Below, piece by piece: positions 33,321-43,314 of a stretch of DNA of 64,000 nt. This stretch comes from Notolepis coatsorum (taxonomy: Eukaryota > Chordata > Actinopteri > Aulopiformes > Paralepididae), in the NCBI GenBank assembly GCA_963971535.1, contig OZ020593.1, positions 40,474,766 through 40,538,765 of the forward strand, read 5' to 3'. Below the pieces are notes generated by a model. It did no database searches and was not told the origin of the DNA. It was given only the letters and a program-made list of their open reading frames with translations. Both the position numbers and the translations under genes were made by a program. The stretch's first letter is position 1. Every line of letters begins with the position of its first letter.

Positions 33321-33989
33321 GACTCCAGCTGTGAGAGGGACAGAATGAGTTGTGATGGTGTAATGTAATGTAATACTGGACTCCAGCTGTGAGAGGGACA
33401 GAATGAGTTGTGATGGTGTAATGTAATGTAATACTGGACTCCAGCTGTGAGAGGGACAGAATGAGTTGTGATGGTGTAATGTAATGTAATACTGGACTCC
33501 AGCTGTGAGAGGGACCGAATGAGTTGTGATGGTGTAATGTAATGTAATACTGGACTCCAGCTGTGAGAGGGACAGAATGAGTTGTGATGGTGTAATGTAA
33601 TACTGGACTCCAGCTGTGAGAGGGACAGAATGAGTTGTGATGGTGTAATGTAATGTAATACTGGACTCCAGCTGTGAGAGGGACAGAATGAGTTGTGATG
33701 GTGTAATGTAATGTAATACTGGACTCCAGCTGAGAGAGCGACAGAATGAGTTGTGATGGTGTAATGTAATGTAATACTGGACTCCAGCTGTGAGAGGGAC
33801 AGAATGAGTTGTGATGGTGTAATGTAATGTAATACTGGACTCCAGCTGAGAGAGGGACAGAATGAGTTGTGATGGTGTAATGTAATGTAATACTGGACTC
33901 CAGCTGTGAGAGGGACAGAATGAGTTGTGATGGTGTAATGTAATGTAATACTGGACTCCAGCTGTGAGAGGGACCGAATGAGTTGTGAT
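33321..33989. repeat. 58-bp minisatellite, about 12 units, left part
   Basis: Units begin GACTCCAGCTGTGAGAGGGA, continue with CAGAATGAGTTGTGATGG and end in TGTAATGTAATGTAATACTG. The array keeps a spurious long open frame on the minus strand. It is broken by the hAT-like element 33990-35647 and resumes at 35648. Confidence 0.95.
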
Positions 33990-34223
33990 TAGGGATGGGT
34001 AGTACTTTCACATTTGAACCGATACCGGTACTGGTACCTGTGAATCGATACCGGTACCCAACGGTACCTTTTTTCTGTACTTTAGTCTCAAGAAATTTTA
34101 TTTACCTACCTCAGTCGTGAAAAAAAAATAATCCAAACTTCAAATAACTACAATTTCGACAGTTTTCGGCTTGCCATTGCTCCGACTGCTTTGTTGTTGA
34201 ATCAAGTCAAGTCCTAGGTAAGT

Positions 34224-35464
34224 CAGGGTTAGAAATTAACATTTTTTTTCAAGGGCTTTTTTTGCCCCCCTTAATTGCTTTTCGGGGGCTTTTTTTTGTA
34301 TTTCGGGGGCACAACATTTTTATAATGAAAATTAACAAAGATTATAAAACATTGTTGACACTTTTTTTTACAGTCTTCGTCCCTATGTTTGATAACGTAA
34401 TGTTAATGTCTCCATATATAGGGCTCTACGCTAACCTTTTTCCCAAGGAGCACATGTGCTCCTAAATAAAATGTTAATAAATAAAATCTAAATACAAATT
34501 TAGGAGCACACAGAAATTTAGGAGCACAGTGACAATTGTTCAAGTAACACACACACACACACACACACGATGTGTGACATCATGGCTTGGTTTCATGTTT
34601 TGAGGTACCTTCAATTATCTGTAAATAATACATACATACTCTATCTAAATAGATTACATATTATTGTCCCTGAGTGAGGGCAAGTTGTGTTGTTGTCTTG
34701 ATATAATAACCGGTTGCCTCTGGATCAATGAATGTCTAATATTGAATAATATTATTAGATATTTTATTTTTAACATCCCTAATTCCAACAGTCAAGAGGC
34801 TTGTTTCAAATTGATGAAAAACCCCACACACGCAACGTTTGTGAGTATAGGCTCTGGCCAGATCGATCAATGAAATACGTTGCGCGCTCAGCGCTGTGGA
34901 ATGAAGGAAATGCGCATCGGGATCGGATTTGGATGTTATTCTTTTGGAGTTGTGTTACAAATGGAATGGTCTTTCCCCGCCGAACACAAGTTACTTAACG
35001 TTACACAGCCAGGTCGCGCTATGCAGATGCTTAGCTTGCTAACGTTAAGATAGCAGTGTAATGCTTGATGAGAGCAGAGCGCCCTCTCTGTGTTCGCAGC
35101 ACCTCTCAAGTGCCTGTAACACGCAGCGGGCCCCGCCTCCCTCCTCCTTGGAACAAACATTCCACCCAAAAACTGAATTTCAGTCCAGTTTCAATCTGAA
35201 CTATTAACAGCGGAGCTGTTTTGTAATTCTTCACAATCACTCGTCTGTCTCGCACACTGCAAGTAAATGATTTCCGGCTCGCACACACACATATTATTAG
35301 GGGCAATACGAGGGAAATGCTCGCACTGTAGAGCATATATATAATTATATATATAATTAGTAAACTGTCGGGGGCTTTTTTTGCCCCCCTTAACTGATAT
35401 TCGGGGGCATTTGGTCAATTTTCGAGGGCATTTTGCCCCAAGCCCCCGTTAATTTCGAACCCTG
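34224..35464. mobile_element. CAGGGTTAGAAATTAAC element, second level
   Basis: Ends CAGGGTTAGAAATTAAC and GTTAATTTCGAACCCTG. TSD is AGGTAAGT (34216-34223) versus AGGTAAGC (35465-35472), one mismatch. The uninterrupted version of this junction (CCTAGGTAAGCATATATTG) is present at 10687. GGGGGC-TTTTTTTGCCCCCC inverted motifs occur near both ends. Confidence 0.85.
34413..35345. mobile_element. Probable third-level insertion
   Basis: Imperfect inverted ends TATATAGGGCTCTACGC and GCACTGTAGAGCATATATA lie just inside the second-level element. GGAGCACA/GTGCTCC motifs are repeated near 34447-34530. No clear TSD could be read because the target is TA-rich. Confidence 0.45.
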
Positions 35465-35647
35465 AGGTAAGCATATATTGTGCGTGTGAACGTTGACATG
35501 AAAAGAAAAAAGTGTACAAAAAATAATAATAATAATAATAATATATTTTCTCTCTCTCTCTCGGTATCTCACTTGAATCGATACTCGGTAGTACCGACGT
35601 GTTTCGGTTCGGTACCTCAAAAGAACCGAATTCGGTACCCATCCCTA

Positions 35648-35775
35648 GTTGTGATGGTGTAATAATGTATTACTGGACTCCAGCTGTGAGAGGGACAGAA
35701 TGAGTTGTGATGGTGTAATAATGTATTACTGGACTCCAGCTGTGAGAGGGACAGAATGTGATGGTGTAATAATGC
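35648..35775. repeat. 58-bp minisatellite, right part
   Basis: Two further units and part of a third continue the array of 33321-33989, with TAATAATGTATTACTGG in place of the doubled TGTAATG. Confidence 0.9.
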
Positions 35776-36003
35776 AATATAGTTTAATGGGACTACAGCC
35801 CCAGTCTAGCAGGAACCTTTAATCTGTTTTTCTCTGCAGGCCTTTCTTTTTGGGGGGGTTATAAAAGACTATTATCATATTAAAACACACACCTGACACC
35901 TCCCTCCCCTGCATGGAGGTATGACTCCTTCTCCCGAACATGTTCTGACAAGGCTGGAGACCGTGCTTCCATGCGGAATGTAGTCCTGTGTGTGTGTATA
36001 TAA
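35776..36003. other. Short intron stretch, nothing recognised
   Basis: No element ends or coding similarity were seen between the minisatellite and the small MITE. Confidence 0.5.
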
Positions 36004-36133
36004 TAGGCTTGGGCGATATTGAAATTCCCCTACTGATGATATTGCTTTAAGAAAAACAATGATGGCTATTATCGTGGCCACATGCACACTGCACGATACA
36101 TAAACGGTAACATCGTCATATCGCTCAAGCTTA
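36004..36133. mobile_element. TAGGCTTGGGCGATATTG MITE, 130 bp
   Basis: Ends TAGGCTTGGGCGATATTG and CATATCGCTCAAGCTTA. Flanks are GTATATAA and GTGTGTAA (6 of 8). It is one of the shortest members of the TAGG...CCTA group. Confidence 0.65.
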
Positions 36134-36854
36134 GTGTGTAAGATAAGATGAGATATAATATTATTTTATTGGTCCCCTTGGACAAATCGGGGCGTCATAG
36201 CAGCATGGGGGGGAGGGGAGGTACAGGTATGGGCATGGTAATAGTAGAAGACATAAATATAGGCAATACAAATAAACAAACTATATAATTAACTCTGAAT
36301 ATAAGAACATGAGCAAGTAAACGGTGTAATCAAAGGTGCAGATGAGGGTCTGTATGCCCCATCAGTTGTTAATTATACGTTACACTTACAATAAATATGG
36401 GCAATAAAGCACTTAGTATTTGAATATGTACTATGAGTAAGTAAAGTACTATGAGTAAGTAAAGTAACACTATGTGACTGAACGTGCTCCTCATCTTGGC
36501 TAGCTCCTCGTAGAGTGAGTGGGAGGGATTCTCCAGGATAGTGGCCAGCTTCCTTTTCAACCTCCTATCTGCCACCACCTCTAGTCTGACCAGTTCGACT
36601 CCCACCACAGAGCTAGCCTTCCTCACCAGCTTGTTCAGTTTGTTGGTGTCCCTTGAGTTGATGTAGCCCCCCCAGCATACAATGGCAAAGAAGAGGACGC
36701 TGGCTTCTACAGACTGGTAAAGCGACTGTAGCAGTCTATTGCACACCTTAAAGGACCTGATTCTCCTCGGGAAGAACAGCCTGCTCTGTCCCTTCCTATA
36801 GAGGGCCTCTGTGTTGTCCGACCAGTCTAATTTGTTCTTCAGGTGTACTTGTAA
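36134..36854 (-). pseudogene. LINE reverse transcriptase C-terminal fragment
   Basis: On the minus strand, from about 36854 to 36369, the frame reads VHLKNKLDWSDN, then GQSRLFFPRRIRSFKVCNR, then LYQSVEASVLFFAIVCWGG and DTNKLNKLVRKASSVVG. This is the conserved C-terminal part of a fish LINE protein of the L2/Rex1-like group. The catalytic region is absent. The terminal part of the frame (after SHSLYEEL) degenerates into tandem ACTATGAGTAAGTAAAGT repeats. The 3' end lies near 36140 with GATAA-type repeats. It is 5'-truncated and dead. Confidence 0.75.
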
Positions 36855-37036
36855 TGAAGTCTACTTTCTATTACATAACCTCTTTGTCTCTATTGCTATG
36901 CGAGGGGAGGGGGTTAAAACTAGCATCACTGAGGCCAACTATGCACACCTTTTGCTATGATTCTATGCAATCAATAATTAATATAACTTACCCGTTGCTG
37001 TTTTAATAAGTTTCTTATAAATGTATGATGCTTTAT

Positions 37037-37037
<1 letters not shown>

Positions 37038-37077
<40 letters not shown>

Positions 37078-37120
37078 CTCTCTCGATCTCTCTCTCGATC
37101 TCTCTCTCGATCTCTCCCTC
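37038..37120 (+). repeat. CT microsatellite forming the ric1 intron 1 polypyrimidine tract
   Basis: About 70 bp of (TC)n interspersed with GATC, followed at once by CCCTCCAG, the acceptor of exon 2. The microsatellite therefore supplies the pyrimidine tract. Confidence 0.85.
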
Positions 37121-37123
37121 CAG

Positions 37124-37231
37124 CCCAGTGTTTTGATAGTCAGCTATATTGAATCTGCAAAGGCGGCGGCCCAGTTTGGCTTCTACCAGCAGGCAGAATG
37201 GAAACCAGACGACTCCATGATTGCTGTGGCG
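37124..37231 (+). CDS. ric1 coding exon 2
   Basis: The 36 codons read [20 protein letters not shown], then [16 protein letters not shown], and end at GCG|GTGAGT. Vertebrate RIC1 has the matching PSVLIVTY...QFGSYKQAEWRPDSTMIAV, so the exon is secure. It follows exon 1 in phase 0 and leaves phase 0. The next conserved residues (TANGYIL...) belong to an exon outside the window. In the RIC1-RGP1 complex this segment is part of the N-terminal WD40-like propeller; the (A/V)EW(K/R)PD(D/S)SMIAVA pattern is a WD-repeat strand-turn. Confidence 0.92.
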
Positions 37232-37601
37232 GTGAGTACTCTTGTCTGTCTGTCTATCTTGTCTGTTTGTCACATACTCTCACTTCCTCTGTTCTTTCTG
37301 CTCTCTTCATGACACAAGATTATTTTTTGTTCATGAGGGCTCACACACAGGATGCACCAATACTGGTACTGGACACTGGGGCTGATACCAGCCTAAAAAC
37401 AGGGTATTGATATCAGAGAATTTCCCCAAATAACATCTGATACCAAGAGCTCTGTGTAACATGCAAAGTTGGCACAATGAAATTACTAATGGTCTGGCTA
37501 AGTCTATGCTGTTCAGTACATTACTAATGGTCTGGCTAAGTCTATGCTGTTTAGTAAAAGTAGTGGATTTCTAATGGTCTGGCTAAGCCTATGCTGTTCA
37601 G

Positions 37602-38499
37602 TAGGCTTGGGCGGTATGACGGTATTACGGTATACCAGGATATTTCGAAATCCCGCCGGTATGATTCTCAATACCGTGACGTCACAGACTGCTATTACAC
37701 TGACACAGAGTTGATTGTAGTGCACAGCACGCGCCAGCAGAGGGTTACGTAGCTATCGTTCCGGGAGCTAACGTTAGTAGTACTAGGCTGGTGCGGGCTA
37801 ACTGGCTATCGTTCTGGGAGCTAACGTTAGTAGTACTAGGCTGGTGCGGGCTAACTGGCTATCGTTCTGGGAGCTAACGTTAGTAGTACTAGGCTGGTGC
37901 AGGCTAACTGGCTATCGTTCTGGGAGCTAACGTTAGTAGTACTAGGCTGGTGCTGGCTAACTGGCTATCATTCTGGGAGCTAACGTTAGTAGTACTAGGC
38001 TGGTGCTGGCTAACTGGCTATCGTTCTGGGAGCTAACGTTAGTAGTACTAGACTGGTGCGGGCTAACTGGCTATTGTTCTGGGAGCTAACGTTAGTAGTA
38101 CTAGGCTGGTGCTGGCTAACTGGCTATCGTTCTGGGAGCTAACTAGTAGTACTAGGCTGGTGCGGGCTAACTGGCTATCGTTCTGGGAGCTAACGTTAGT
38201 AGTACTAGGCTGGTGCTGGCTAACTGGCGATCGTTCTGGGAGCTAACGTTGGTAGTACTAGGCTGGTGCGGGCTAACTGGCTATCGTTCCGTGATTTGTT
38301 TACTTGGTAACACGGGTTGCTAAGGAATTTAGGTTCGAGGTTGAAGAAAGTGCACTTTTAGGTTGAAAGAACGGCCCTAATGTCAACGTGTTTCAATATA
38401 AGCGTTATGTATGGTGATAAGTATATTGTTAGCTCCGCCCCTCCCGCTGATGAAAATGAAAGTCATACCGTCATAATACCATGATACCGCCCAAGCCTA
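37602..38499. mobile_element. TAGGCTTGGGCGGTATGACGG hAT-like element, 898 bp
   Basis: Ends TAGGCTTGGGCGGTATGACG and ATGATACCGCCCAAGCCTA. The 8-bp TSD CTGTTCAG (37594-37601 and 38500-38507) is exact. The CGGTAT motif is reiterated near both ends. It contains a 53-bp minisatellite. Confidence 0.92.
37749..38287. repeat. 53-bp minisatellite inside the hAT-like element, about 10 units
   Basis: Units start GCTATCGTTCTGGGAGCTAA, then CGTTAGTAGTACTAGGCTGG and TGCGGGCTAACTG. One unit lacks CGTT. The array grew inside the transposon. Confidence 0.9.
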
Positions 38500-38507
38500 C
38501 TGTTCAG

Positions 38508-38693
38508 TAAAGGTAGTGGATTACTAATGGTCTGGCTAAGCCTATGCTGTTCAGTAAAGGTAGTGGATTACTAATAGTCTAATTTGATTAGATTGATGCT
38601 CTGTATGGGCCTCTACTAAAGGTCTAGGACTCAGTGACATCAGTACATCCCCAATATATACAGTTTAGACACACACACACACACACAGACACA

Positions 38694-38727
<34 letters not shown>

Positions 38728-39293
38728 AATGATACATGGGACACTCTGACAACTTGTTAACATAGCCTATAATTTTTTTCACTTTTTTTCCAATCTAGAA
38801 AGTCTGGTTAGAAGTATATTTCCGGGGGCTGCATGATACCCCCCTCTTTCTACTAGACTATTGGTGGTAATAAATTTGTTACTATCTGTGTCTGTGTGTG
38901 TGTGTTCCTGTGCCCATGTGTGTGTTGGCCTCCAGCAAGGCTGCGAGGGTGGAGTGGGTTCACCCTGTTTTGATTCATTCAGTATTTGGTTTTTCCCCTC
39001 TGCCCTCTCTGGGCTCCTGACAGGGGTGGGGTGAGTTCTCACCAGTATGTCGTTTAAAACTGAGTTGGAGTCTGTCCCCTGGAGAAGGGGCTCACAAGTG
39101 CTAAGCTGGCAACAAGAGCTTCAGTGAGGAATCTCTGATGGAAATCTGAATGGACTTCAGTCCTCGCACATGAGACTCAGAACTAGGCCGTGAGGACGGT
39201 GTAGCTAGTCGACTCTCAGGCTTTGCCGGGAAATACTAGATCTGTCATTAAAAGCACTCTGTGTTGTGCATCCAGGGAGAGACTTGGAAGCTG
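38508..39293. other. Intron sequence with AC microsatellites
   Basis: (AC)n at about 38670-38724, with CAGACACA interruptions. The remainder shows nothing recognisable. Confidence 0.6.
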
Positions 39294-39875
39294 TTAACTC
39301 TTTGACTGCCACGCTGTTTTTCCATCTTTACTCCCTGGCGCCAGCGTTTTTGACCATTTTCACGATGTTTGCAGACCCATCGTATATTCTATATTATAGC
39401 TATGGAGACAATAGTATGGCTCATTTGACAGGCAATATTTATACTCCACAATGTTTATTTATACATACCTTCGTTCCTGCGCAATCCCAGGCTAAAACCC
39501 GTCCCATTTCAAAATAATCCAGTCTCGTTTTCTGGAACGCAAGATATGACGTGTGTTGTGCAGCATGCGCATTTTGTGCGGGTTGCCCGCCTGATGACTA
39601 TATTATTTCCAGGTCAAAGGTAAACACGACCATATATAGAATGTTTCTATTCACAAAAGCCACCAAGGGAGGGACCTCACAAAAGCCACCAAGGGGGGGG
39701 TCCCTCCCAAGACTCGCTTTCCAACGCTGGGATCATTACAAAGGCATGTTTTATGATGGGGTTCGGTAAAATAGACGTTACCTTTGTCAGCAGGTCCACC
39801 AAAACCCTGTCCACTCTTGCTCCAAGTGTCTTGGATCAGAACAGGAACAATAAATATAACATTAGTTGGCCCTGG

Positions 39876-40348
39876 GGGCGGCTGGGTGGCGCAGCGGACA
39901 TTGCACTCGTCACCAACGCAAGAGACACCGGGTTTGACTCCGGCTGTCAGCGTTGCCTCCGGCTTGGGCCAGCCCTCATACTAACTCAATTGGCAGAGTT
40001 AGCGGGTGGAAGTCGATGGTTGGTAATCTGGACATTGTGGACAGCGACTCCTACAGGTCGGTTGGGGACGCCTGCACAGCAGAGACAGGAAATGGCGGGG
40101 GTAGTGTGAGCCTCCCACACGTTACACCTCGCCAATGAGAGTCCGCGCTGGCAGGTGAAAAGATGTGACGGGCTGCCTCCTCGTGTACCGGAGGGGACAT
40201 GTGATGCAAGGCTTCTATCCTCCCTACAACCGGCCAGTGGGGGGCATATGCAAGCAACGTTCAAGACAGGGGAGGGAAGAATTGGCACAGCGGAATTGGG
40301 ATGGGAGAAACATTTAAAAATAGGAGAAAAAGCGGATAAAAAATAAAA
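39876..40348 (+). mobile_element. tRNA-derived SINE, 473 bp
   Basis: Begins GGGCGGCTGGGTGGCGCAGC with an A-box-like TGGCGCAGCGG, followed by a B-box-like GGGTTTGACTCC at 39930-39941. It ends in an A-rich tail. Both sides carry the exact 18-bp repeat AACATTAGTTGGCCCTGG (39858-39875 and 40349-40366). Perfect flanks suggest a fairly recent insertion mobilised by a LINE. Confidence 0.88.
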
Positions 40349-40509
40349 AACATTAGTTGGCCCTGGCAGCGCCAGGGTAACGTTACATCCAGAATAGATA
40401 ACGTTACATCCAAACAGCCTGTTTGAAAATACTAGAATCCAACATAGTCCTTATCATCCACAAGTGTGATCATATTGTCCTCTTCATAATAATCTCCAAT
40501 AGTTTGCGG

Positions 40510-41536
40510 TAGGGGTGGACGGTATGGTCTAAAATTGATATCACGGTATAATTTGAAGCATAGACGGTAACGGTATATATCACGGTATCAGTGTTTCTGT
40601 TAGAATCATTTTTTTTGCCTGATAGGCAGGCTATATAAAGAATGACATCCTCAAGGCATGTAGATTTATAATATTTTAACTTAAAACTAGGCTACTTTTG
40701 CGTATAAAGTCATTATATTCCAAATAAAATAAGTCCCGAGTCGAGACTCCTGCTCCCATTGCAAACAGCGGGGCTGGATTTTGCTAGAAGCATATGTAGC
40801 TGCAGAGCCGCAGAGCGAATTGAATTGAATACGAATTGAGACAAAGGTGCCACTCATCCTCAGCTTTAAGAATTGACAATTGTGTCAACAAATTGACACA
40901 TGTGTCAACAAATTGACACATGTGTCAACAAATTGACACACAAAATGGTGATGGGGGGGCGCTGTTTGACGGGCCTGTGACCAGACCTGAAAGAGCCCCT
41001 GGCTCTGCGGCTCTGCAGCTGCATGCTATTCGCAAATCCACTGCTGCAGCCGTCCTCCCGGCTCCCGCTGCTGCCGTCGTTATCATAACACTACACACAT
41101 ATCGTAATGTTTACAGCAAACTGTAGTTGATCACCAGGTATGTTTTATTAACGTAGAATAATTCATATAAGAAAAACGATAGGGACATCTCTTACCTTTC
41201 TCCACTGGTTAAAAATGCCAGGAACTGAAATTGAAACTTGCTGTGCGCCGCAGTGATATGTGTTTATTATGAAATGACAATTGCGTGTTGACACGCCCAC
41301 TGCGCGAAGCCTCCTAAATAACTTTTTCCAGTTTGCACATATCTATTATCTATGACTAATTCTATCTATTTTTAGGGGCAAATGCGATTGAAATAGTCGC
41401 GCTGTGGTTACATGACGTCATTGCTATTTTAGAGCTGCTGTACCGGTTACACGGTATAGTCAAAATCCATACCGTAGAAGGCGTAGAGCAAATTAATACC
41501 GTTTATACCGTATACCGTTTATACCGTCCACCCCTA
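40510..41536. mobile_element. TAGGGGTGGACGGTATGG hAT-like element, 1027 bp
   Basis: Ends TAGGGGTGGACGGTATGG and ATACCGTCCACCCCTA. The 8-bp TSD GTTTGCGG (40502-40509 and 41537-41544) is exact. Subterminal ACGGTATA repeats are present. An internal tandem ATTGACACATGTGTCAACAA occurs three times near 40880-40940. Confidence 0.92.
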
Positions 41537-42051
41537 GTTTGCGGTCACCATTGCCGGTACCAGTTGCCTCTGGAGTGCTATCCCGGCGGCGACTATACCA
41601 CGAGCGTTGAACAGAATATGTTACCTCCTCGGCCGGTTTGACTATAGTATTTTTATGATTTACCAGAAGTGCTGAGTCCAATGTAGTCTGGTGAAAACGC
41701 ACGTTATCACCCATAAGTGTGATCGTTTTGTCCTATTCATAATAATCTCAAAGTTTGCGATCGCCATTGGTACCTCTCTACCACTGCTCGAGTGCTCTCA
41801 ACGCCGGCGTGTGAGCCCCCCACACTAAACTAGCCCAGTTCAAAAGGAAGGCGATACTGCCAGTCTGCCACCTATCGGTCGTCATTTCAATTCCAATTCC
41901 CTCAGAGCTTCAGCTTCATCACACACCAAGGTCCGCCTGACTGTTTAGTATAATAATATCATAATAATATCAACCAAAAAAAAACAGAGTATACTCGTTT
42001 TTGGCGTTCGAGTTAAGAGCACTTAATATATTCGTACGCATCTGGCATGAA

Positions 42052-43207
42052 TAGGGATGGGTATCGTTCGGATTTTATCGATACTACTACTCTTATCGAT
42101 ACTGCTTAACGGTTCGGTACTTTATCGATACTCTTATCGGTTCTTTTTGATTATTTTTTTGCAAGAAAAAAAGACAATTAATTAAGAACAGAATCGACAT
42201 TGCTTTATTATTTATACAACTTTATAAATAAGTATTATAAATAAATATAATTTCTTCAGCAACAGCAGCAGCAATGTTCTTTTATATAACTTTATAAATA
42301 AATATAATAAATGAATATAATTTCTTCAGCAACAATGTTTTAAATGTGTCTGACTCTGAATTATAGACTTTTTTTTATAATAAACAACAAATGCAAAAGG
42401 CTAACAGAACTGTGACACTCGTTCACCCTATCCTCTGTCATCCTTCCTGCTAGGGAGAAAGGACTTTGGGTGGTGGAGGGAGGTAGAGGGAGGATGTGTG
42501 GTGGCCCTGGGCTCACTGGGCTGGGACATGGTGGCTGACGCCTCAGCTTGACGATCTATACAAAGTTTTTAGATTGTATTTGTAGCTAAACAATTATTTT
42601 GTTTATTAGCCTATTTGTAATAATTCGTTATTAGCCTAGGCAACTCCGTATCTTGGCTTACCGGCTGCAGTGGACGTGGATGCAGATGGAACACTGCGTG
42701 CAAGGCAGTCGAATACGCGCATTTCTGCACACTAATATCATGTTTTGCCAACAGATGTTTTGATAAATTGCTCGTATTGCCACCCTTACTGGCAAATGTT
42801 TTGTTGCACTTGTGGCAACGTGGGTTGTCGGCATCGACTCTTGTAAAGTATATCCATACTTTCGATCGCTTCGCTCTATCCGCCATCACGAGTGCATGCA
42901 GAGGCAGAGCTGTCTGTGTCGCACCAGCACGGAGACAGCACCTTCCTTAAGTTAAGAAGTACCCGTATGTGTATGACTATCGCGACTCGCGAGGAGTTTG
43001 TGTAATAATAATGGCTCGCTGCGGCTCGCTTCTCATGCAGAGACAGAGAGAGGAGAGATCGTTCGCAACTTTTAAATAATAATAATAATAATAATTTCTC
43101 TAGAGTATCGATAGCAGTACCGATGACGTCGGAGCTTATAAATACTCTGGTCTTTTCTAATATAGTACCGGTTCCCGTTTAGAACCGGGGTCCGGGGGTC
43201 ATCCCTA
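42052..43207 (-). mobile_element. TAGGGATGGG hAT element with surviving BED domain, 1156 bp
   Basis: Ends TAGGGATGGGTATCG and GGGTCATCCCTA. The 8-bp TSD GGCATGAA (42044-42051 and 43208-43215) is exact. Subterminal TATCGATACT repeats are present. On the minus strand it encodes a BED zinc finger (42611-42889), which ties this end family to a hAT transposase. Confidence 0.92.
42611..42889 (-). pseudogene. hAT transposase N-terminus, BED zinc finger
   Basis: The 92-codon frame reads RSKVWIYFTRVDADNPRCHK, then CNKTFASKGGNTSNLSKHLL and AKHD. The CHKC pair with the later HLLAKH pair forms a BED-type C2H2 finger, and the aromatic VWIYF before it is characteristic of hAT transposases and ZBED proteins. 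BED fingers bind the transposon ends. The catalytic RNase-H-like core and C-terminal dimerisation domain are missing: after KHD the frame becomes unrelated. The element is therefore an internal deletion derivative of an autonomous hAT. Confidence 0.85.
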
Positions 43208-43314
43208 GGCATGAATGCATGTATTTTATTTTGAGGATATGGAACTGCAATCTAGGCAATTTTGTCTGAGCAGTCTGGGAAGTCGTTGCCGTTTATTTTT
43301 ATGATGGTCTCAAT

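Larger units (their letters stand above)
33990..35647. mobile_element. TAGGGATGGGTA hAT-like element in a minisatellite, outer level
   Basis: Ends TAGGGATGGGTA and TACCCATCCCTA. The 8-bp TSD GTTGTGAT (33982-33989 and 35648-35655) is exact and is part of the minisatellite unit. Without the nested element it matches the 374-bp copy at 10479 closely. Confidence 0.93.
1415..37123 (+). other. ric1 intron 1, 35.7 kb, transposon-filled
   Basis: The intron is bounded by GTAAGT at 1415 and a CAG acceptor at 37121-37123. Most of its length is transposon sequence, listed separately. Joining the flanking exons gives an uninterrupted RIC1 N-terminus (FSR then PSVLIV). No other convincing host gene was found inside it. 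Confidence 0.85.
37478..38580. repeat. Minisatellite, about 46-bp units, split by a hAT-like element
   Basis: Units read CTAATGGTCTGGCTAAGCCT, then ATGCTGTTCAGTAAAGGTAG and TGGATTA. Units lie at 37478-37601 and 38500-38580, with 37602-38499 inserted between. Confidence 0.85.
39298..42012. mobile_element. piggyBac-like element with SINE and hAT insertions
   Basis: TTAA flanks at 39294-39297 and 42013-42016. The left end is CTCTTTGACTGCCACGC and the right end is GAGTATACTCGTTTTTGGCG then TTCGAG. Subtracting the SINE (39876-40348) and the hAT-like element (40510-41536) with their TSDs leaves about 1.19 kb. Part of the excess is a local duplication (about 40450-40509 resembles 41705-41760). Confidence 0.6.

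Noticed and set aside
33304-34011. A 235-codon minus-strand open frame with a repeating peptide
   Set aside because: It is the translation of the 58-bp minisatellite. Unit-length variation makes the peptide alternate between two phases, and there is no family similarity.
37025-37312. A + strand open frame (95 codons) spanning exon 2 and the CT repeat
   Set aside because: The N-terminal part is the translated (TC)n intronic tract and the C-terminal part is intron 2. Only 37124-37231 is coding.
39876-39950. A genuine tRNA gene
   Set aside because: A- and B-box-like words are present, but there is no cloverleaf with an anticodon arm. An A-rich tail and an 18-bp TSD show it is a SINE.
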